DNA from: Meira nashicola
Taxonomy: Eukaryota > Basidiomycota > Exobasidiomycetes > Exobasidiales > Brachybasidiaceae
Length of the DNA: 64,000 bases
Assembly (NCBI GenBank): GCA_001600355.1
Contig: BCJU01000002.1
Location: 2,728,001-2,792,000 of the forward strand
Reading direction: 5' to 3'
Below, in pieces: positions 60,215 through 64,000 of this stretch (its first letter is position 1; each line of letters starts with the position of its first letter). The position numbers and the translations under genes are program-made. The notes below the pieces were generated by a model. The model had not been told where the DNA came from and did no database searches. It worked only from the letters and a program-made list of their open reading frames with translations.

Positions 60215-61472
60215 CTACAAGATGATCATGTGTTGTACAAGATCATCATAAAGGGAATCATCTAGATCACGTACAAGAGTGGTTGCAATTCCGACAACAC
60301 TTCTGGCGTCAAGATCTGGAAATTGCCGCAATAATTTCATAGGTTGATTGCTGCTCATCAATTCATCTCGGATCAATAATAATTGAGCAACAATGCATGG
60401 GATTGATAGATGCGTTCCGAAGGCCAAAAGATAATCCCAAACTTGCAAAACTTGACGTAAAGGCGGCGTACATGCACATAAAGTCAGAACAGAAGGGAAT
60501 GCATACAATTCTGCATTGAGCTGCTTCGATCGTAAATGATTAGAGAGTGCTGGGTCGGCCATCTGCAAGCACCTTTCAAGTAATTTTAACCCACGATGCA
60601 CTCCTTCCAGTGTCGGTTGAACGTATGTCGGACAACAATCTTCGATAAACTTGCAAAAGCACTGAAAAGCTTCAAGTTCACTTGGCATAACGTACAGAAA
60701 TGGAGCTGCTAGAACGTTCATACCCTGTACGTAACTAAAAGTGAAAGCTTTACTTCCCGTCCATTTGACAACCTTTTTCGGAGCCCCGTCGCTCCAATAT
60801 CGCCAAACAAATGCGTCCAGCATTCGTATAAGGGCAGCCTCATCTACCCGATTCTTGAATAACTGATCTGTTGCAAGTGTTCTAGAGGTGTCGTTTCGGA
60901 TTTTGTCATGCAAAGGCGAAGGTCCTTTGGCTATGAGAGAAAGGTAAAGCGCTGCATCTACATCTTTACAATCTAGCAAAAGTTTCCAAATTGTTGAACG
61001 AGCTGTGGATCGATTGTTTGGTAGGCGAAACTGTAGTTCAAAGCACAATCAGCTATCAAATTCAAAATGTATAATTTCACTTTTTCTTCTGACTCACATC
61101 ATCACTAGGCACCCCCTCTAGAAGAATAAGCCGTCTGAGCCTTTTCATAGTCTCTTCCCATTCTGCTTCCGTTAAACCTGTTTGTTTTGCATATTTGCTG
61201 TCTACAGATCGAATTGCCTTCTGTCCTCGAGTTTCGTGTATCTCGTCTGAGAGATCTCGAGCTGATCTAGACCTTCTTGGTTTGTGGTTAGGACCTGTTC
61301 CTAGGGAAGAGAATCGACCTGATTGTGAAACAGGAGGTTTGGTGGAAGAACCTGATTCTATGCCCCGATTTACTGGCACGATCAAAGTATGCTTATCAAA
61401 GAATCTCGTCCATGCTACGTGAGATGGATCGGCGTTTTTATTGTTTCGAAAAGAATTGCTTTGAGGCACCAT
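60215..61472 (-). CDS. BUB2: Mitotic exit network TBC-domain GAP Bub2/Cdc16
   Basis: Exons 61098-61472 and 60215-61030, 67-bp intron (GTGAGT ... CTACAG, phase 0), 396 aa. Bub2 with Bfa1/Byr4 is the GTPase-activating protein for the Tem1/Spg1 GTPase at spindle poles and holds back mitotic exit or septation. The TBC domain shows IWKLLL, the arginine finger motif IxxDxxR at 169-175 (IRNDTSR) and the glutamine finger YVQ at 225-227 within YVQGMNVLAAPFLYV. Bub2-specific blocks follow: PTLEGVHRGLKLLERCL, LNAELYAFPSVLTLCACTPP and VLQVWDYLLAFGTHL. Both fingers are intact. The N-terminal 110 residues are longer than in yeast and basic (KPRRSRSARDLSD). Confidence 0.93.
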
Positions 61473-61701
61473 CCTGCCGCAAAGGGAGGTGATGGCGGTA
61501 TAAAGAAAAAGAGGTAAAGAGAATAGGAGCCTCTCCTATTGTATTACGTGCAGTATCTAGAAAAATGATGTCTGTGCATTTGAGCCTATTTATATTGCAT
61601 ACTATTCAGAAACGCGTTAGCTGCATCCTACAGGCAGATTATAAAGAACAACACCAAACACCTCCATCATTTTATGAAATGTGCAAGCTGGTCCGGGCAA
61701 A
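61473..61701. promoter_or_regulatory. Shared BUB2/APC10 divergent promoter with ACGCGT element
   Basis: This 229-bp region lies between the two start codons. ACGCGT at 61612-61617 is 85 bp before the APC10 ATG and 140 bp from that of BUB2. A short upstream frame (61674-61715, 14 codons with stop) overlaps the APC10 start codon. Confidence 0.45.
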
Positions 61702-62867
61702 ATGGGCATCTTTGACATAAATGGTAAGTCAATAGAGGCGGAAGTTGACATGCTGATTGTCAAAGCTGATATTTCACCCTCTTTGATCAAAGACTTGACC
61801 AATAAAATTGACGTTGGTTCGCAGCCTGGGACAATGTGGTCATTAAGCTCGCAAAAGCCAGGACATGGTTTGGCAGAATTACGTGATCCAGATTTTGATA
61901 AGCTTTGGCAGTGAGTTTGACCACAGTCTTCCTCACAATTGATTTCTTATAAGTTCTTTCTTTCATCATACAGGAGCGATGGACTGCTTCCCCATCTGAT
62001 CAACATTCAATTTGCAAGGCGGACGGCTCTTACAGTAAGTATGTCTTCTTCATTAAACAATACTTTAGCTCACAACATAACTTCTCGTACAGCATGTCTC
62101 ACTGTACACAGACTTCAAAGAAGACGATTCGTATACTCCTCATAAAATACGTATTCTAGCCGGCACTCATTTTCACGATCTTGTCGAAGTTCGGACTAGG
62201 TAAGAAAAAGCGTATTGGCTTGGTGTTCTTGAATAAGTAAAACTGAAAATTCACATTTGACTTTCCTCACAGAGAATTGATTGAGCCAACGGGATGGAAG
62301 CATTTTATCTTGGATAATTTCGAAGACGGAAATGAATCGGATGATGGTGAAAATGATGGTGTTTCAGACCTATCCGACTCGAGCCAATCTTCTTCTTCTT
62401 CTATACTGCATCATCGGAGAAAAAGTGGTACAAATGTAGAATTAAAGACGAGCAAAAGACCGTTGGATTATCTACCTTGTGGTGTAAGCAAACGTCATAC
62501 ACCTATCTATGCATTTCTCGTTCAAATTTGCATCTTATCAAATCATGCCGCTGGAAAAGATACACATATCCGAGGCATTCATATCTTAGGGCCGCCAACA
62601 AAAGGATCTCGTGAGAAAGCAAAGCGTGATTTACGTAAATTGCGAGAAGCAAATTCGGATAGCGGAGAAAAGACGGCAGACATCCATGCTGAACATGAGC
62701 AAAAGCGAAGAAAAAAGACATTAGATGGAATGCGAAGGTGGGCATTGTCGGAAGAAGCAGCAATTAGTCAAAACCCGGATGCATCTCAAATCGCAGACAG
62801 AGAAGATGATGAAGAATTCCGCATACATACATCTCGTCGGCTAAATTTGCTTTCCAGTCTTCGATGA
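61702..62867 (+). CDS. DOC1: Anaphase-promoting complex subunit 10 (Doc1)
   Basis: Four exons: 61702-61910, 61974-62034, 62093-62199 and 62273-62867, with introns of 63, 58 and 73 bp (donors GTGAGT, GTAAGT, GTAAGA); the product is 323 aa. Apc10/Doc1 is the substrate-receptor partner of the APC/C and contacts the D-box together with Cdc20/Cdh1. The DOC jelly-roll is read across the junctions: MWSLSSQKPGHGLAELRD, LWQSDGLLPHLINIQF, YTDFKEDDSYTP, then EPTGWKHF and AFLVQICILSNHAAGKDTHI. About 60 residues, acidic then Ser-rich, are inserted into the domain, and about 90 charged residues follow it. The last residues, SSLR, stand where other Apc10 proteins end in an IR tail that docks to Cdc27/Apc3. 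An upstream exon cannot be excluded. Confidence 0.92.
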
Positions 62868-63051
62868 TATCCGATCGCCAGCGCGAATGTACTTATAGAT
62901 ATTTTGTCAGATGCTCCAAAATAACCTGAACTCTCTTATTCTTCAAGTATAATCTGAATAGCGAATGCATTGAGATTTCAAATGTGTATCATGAACGAAG
63001 AACAAATACCAAACTTGAAAGTATGAATCGAAAGTGAAAAAAAGGATCTCT

Positions 63052-63630
63052 TCAAGCTTTTTGCAAGTTCCTGTGCAATTCAGCCTTTGTTTGCGTAACA
63101 CGTTCCAATAGCTTCTCAACCACTTTTGCGTTATTCTTATCAAAAGCTTCGTTGATCTTTTTCAACTTTTCCTGTGTTTCCTTTTCTACTTGTGATTGCG
63201 AAGAAGATTGAGATCCTTCGTACTGTTTTTGGTGAAAAGAGAGTGTAACAAGGGGTCAGGTTTAAAGATCAAGCAATTTCATCATGATGGTATACTCTTA
63301 CCTCTTTCTTGAAACTGTTGAATTCATCTTCTTGCTTTGATTTAAGCTCTTCGATCTCCTTTGCTGCTTCTGATCTTGCATCTTTGAGCTTTTGTGTACG
63401 GTCTACGTAGAAATATTTTTCGGGATCAGTATCTTTCTATTTTTCGACATCCTTTCATTCATTCACTCACATGTTCTAGCCTTTTGTACAATCTTGGCAG
63501 CTTCTTTTTCTGCCTCCAACAATGTTTGAATACCGGTCGATTGTGCCGCCTGAAAGAATGGATCAATGGATGGACGATGGTCAGAATTGTTGACTTGTGA
63601 TCACAATCATTTACTATGCCTACTTACCAT
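63052..63630 (-). CDS. VMA10: V-type ATPase subunit G
   Basis: Four coding exons: 63628-63630 (only the ATG), 63471-63549, 63302-63402 and 63052-63222, with introns of 78, 68 and 79 bp (GTAAGT, GTGAGT, GTAAGA donors). The spliced product is 117 aa, the family's usual length. Subunit G forms the peripheral stalk with subunit E in the vacuolar proton pump. The reading is unmistakable: AAQSTGIQTLLEAEKEAAK, then KARTYRTQKLKDARSEAA and the C-terminal helix with KNNAKVVEKLLERVT. Since no exon exceeds 171 bp and the first holds just the start codon, the gene is not visible as a long open frame. It converges on APC10 with 184 bp between stops. Confidence 0.95.
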
Positions 63631-64000
63631 CTTGATTCTGAATTTCCAGGCTTCAATCGGAATGAACGATGGTGGAGAAGTAGATGATGATAAAAGCTTG
63701 ATTAGAATTGGCAAAGTATCCGTGCGACGCCCTAGGGACACACAGTTCGATTGCGATATGCACTGGTAAAGGGGCATCTATTTCAACACACGTTTTTGCG
63801 CCAGTGTCCTCCTACTCTAGGCAAAAAAGCGTGCATGAAGTTTAGTTGCCAGGGCGCGATCTCAGCTGGTATACTACACGCGTGCACACTTTCCCTTACG
63901 AGAAGAATGACTCGTAGAATTACACATATCATTGTTATTGTTTTATCTTATTTTATTAAGAAGTCATCTTTTGTACATAGTGTATAATTCTGTATTTTCT
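63631..64000. other. Upstream region of VMA10 to window end
   Basis: This 370-bp region has an ACGCGT at 63878-63883. The last ~100 bp are AT-rich and could be the 3' flank of a gene beyond the window. No coding sequence can be supported here. Confidence 0.4.

Noticed and set aside
63394..63987. Plus-strand frames at the right end
   Set aside because: They cover VMA10 introns and exons in antisense or begin with non-ATG codons; no homology is visible.
1..64000. Mobile element, CRISPR array or bacterial-type operon
   Set aside because: No transposase, reverse transcriptase, long terminal repeats, regularly spaced repeats or ribosome-binding sites were seen; the content is ordinary nuclear fungal genes.

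Overview
This is a nuclear fungal contig, most likely from a yeast-like or smut-related basidiomycete (probably Ustilaginomycotina; this placement is inference). The GC content looks low to moderate, by eye a little above 40 %. Genes are dense: 27 protein genes fill about 54 kb of 64 kb. Most genes have no intron. The 13 introns that I could place are 58 to 90 bp long, begin GTRNGT or GTAAGA and end in AG. The best phylogenetic marker is an ankyrin-FYVE-RING protein with the architecture of Upa1, the endosomal mRNA-transport adaptor known from Ustilago maydis. I see no tRNA, rRNA, CRISPR array, transposon or viral remnant.

Layout. 0-12 kb: RNase P subunit RPP1 (-), TTI1 (+), a mitochondrial UPF0598 protein (-), an unrecognised charged coiled-coil protein (+) and the spindle midzone protein ASE1 (+). 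12-20 kb: p24 cargo receptor EMP24 (-, spliced), a compact forkhead-like winged-helix protein (-, spliced), a mitochondrial J-protein (+), a seven-helix membrane protein (+, spliced), an ER J-protein (-) and the ribosome-biogenesis factor CMS1 (+). 20-37 kb: the 2922-residue Furry/TAO3 protein (+), an alpha/beta hydrolase (-), FRS2 (+) and TFIIIC subunit TFC4 (-). 37-47 kb: DRE2 (+), UPA1 (+), NOP58 (-), a 103-residue orphan (+), the LYR protein SDH6 (+, spliced) and riboflavin synthase RIB5 (-, spliced). 47-64 kb: nucleoporin NUP120/160 (+), a TRP/Flc-like membrane protein (-), a 1.87-kb gene-free stretch, a CaaX-box protein with a duplicated WDEE motif (+), BUB2 (-, spliced), APC10/DOC1 (+, four exons) and V-ATPase subunit G VMA10 (-, four exons).

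Most genes are conserved single-copy housekeeping genes, and neighbours do not form operons or a metabolic cluster. Some functional themes recur: mitosis (ASE1, BUB2, APC10), ribosome and RNA biogenesis (RPP1, CMS1, NOP58, TFC4, FRS2), polarity and endosome transport (TAO3, UPA1) and the secretory pathway (EMP24, ER J-protein). Several open frames begin at TTG or GTG; because these are nuclear genes I moved the starts to the first credible ATG. Features most worth a second look are the UPA1 motif set, the forkhead-like protein, the farnesylation-signal protein, the intergenic enrichment of ACGCGT and the very small first exons.
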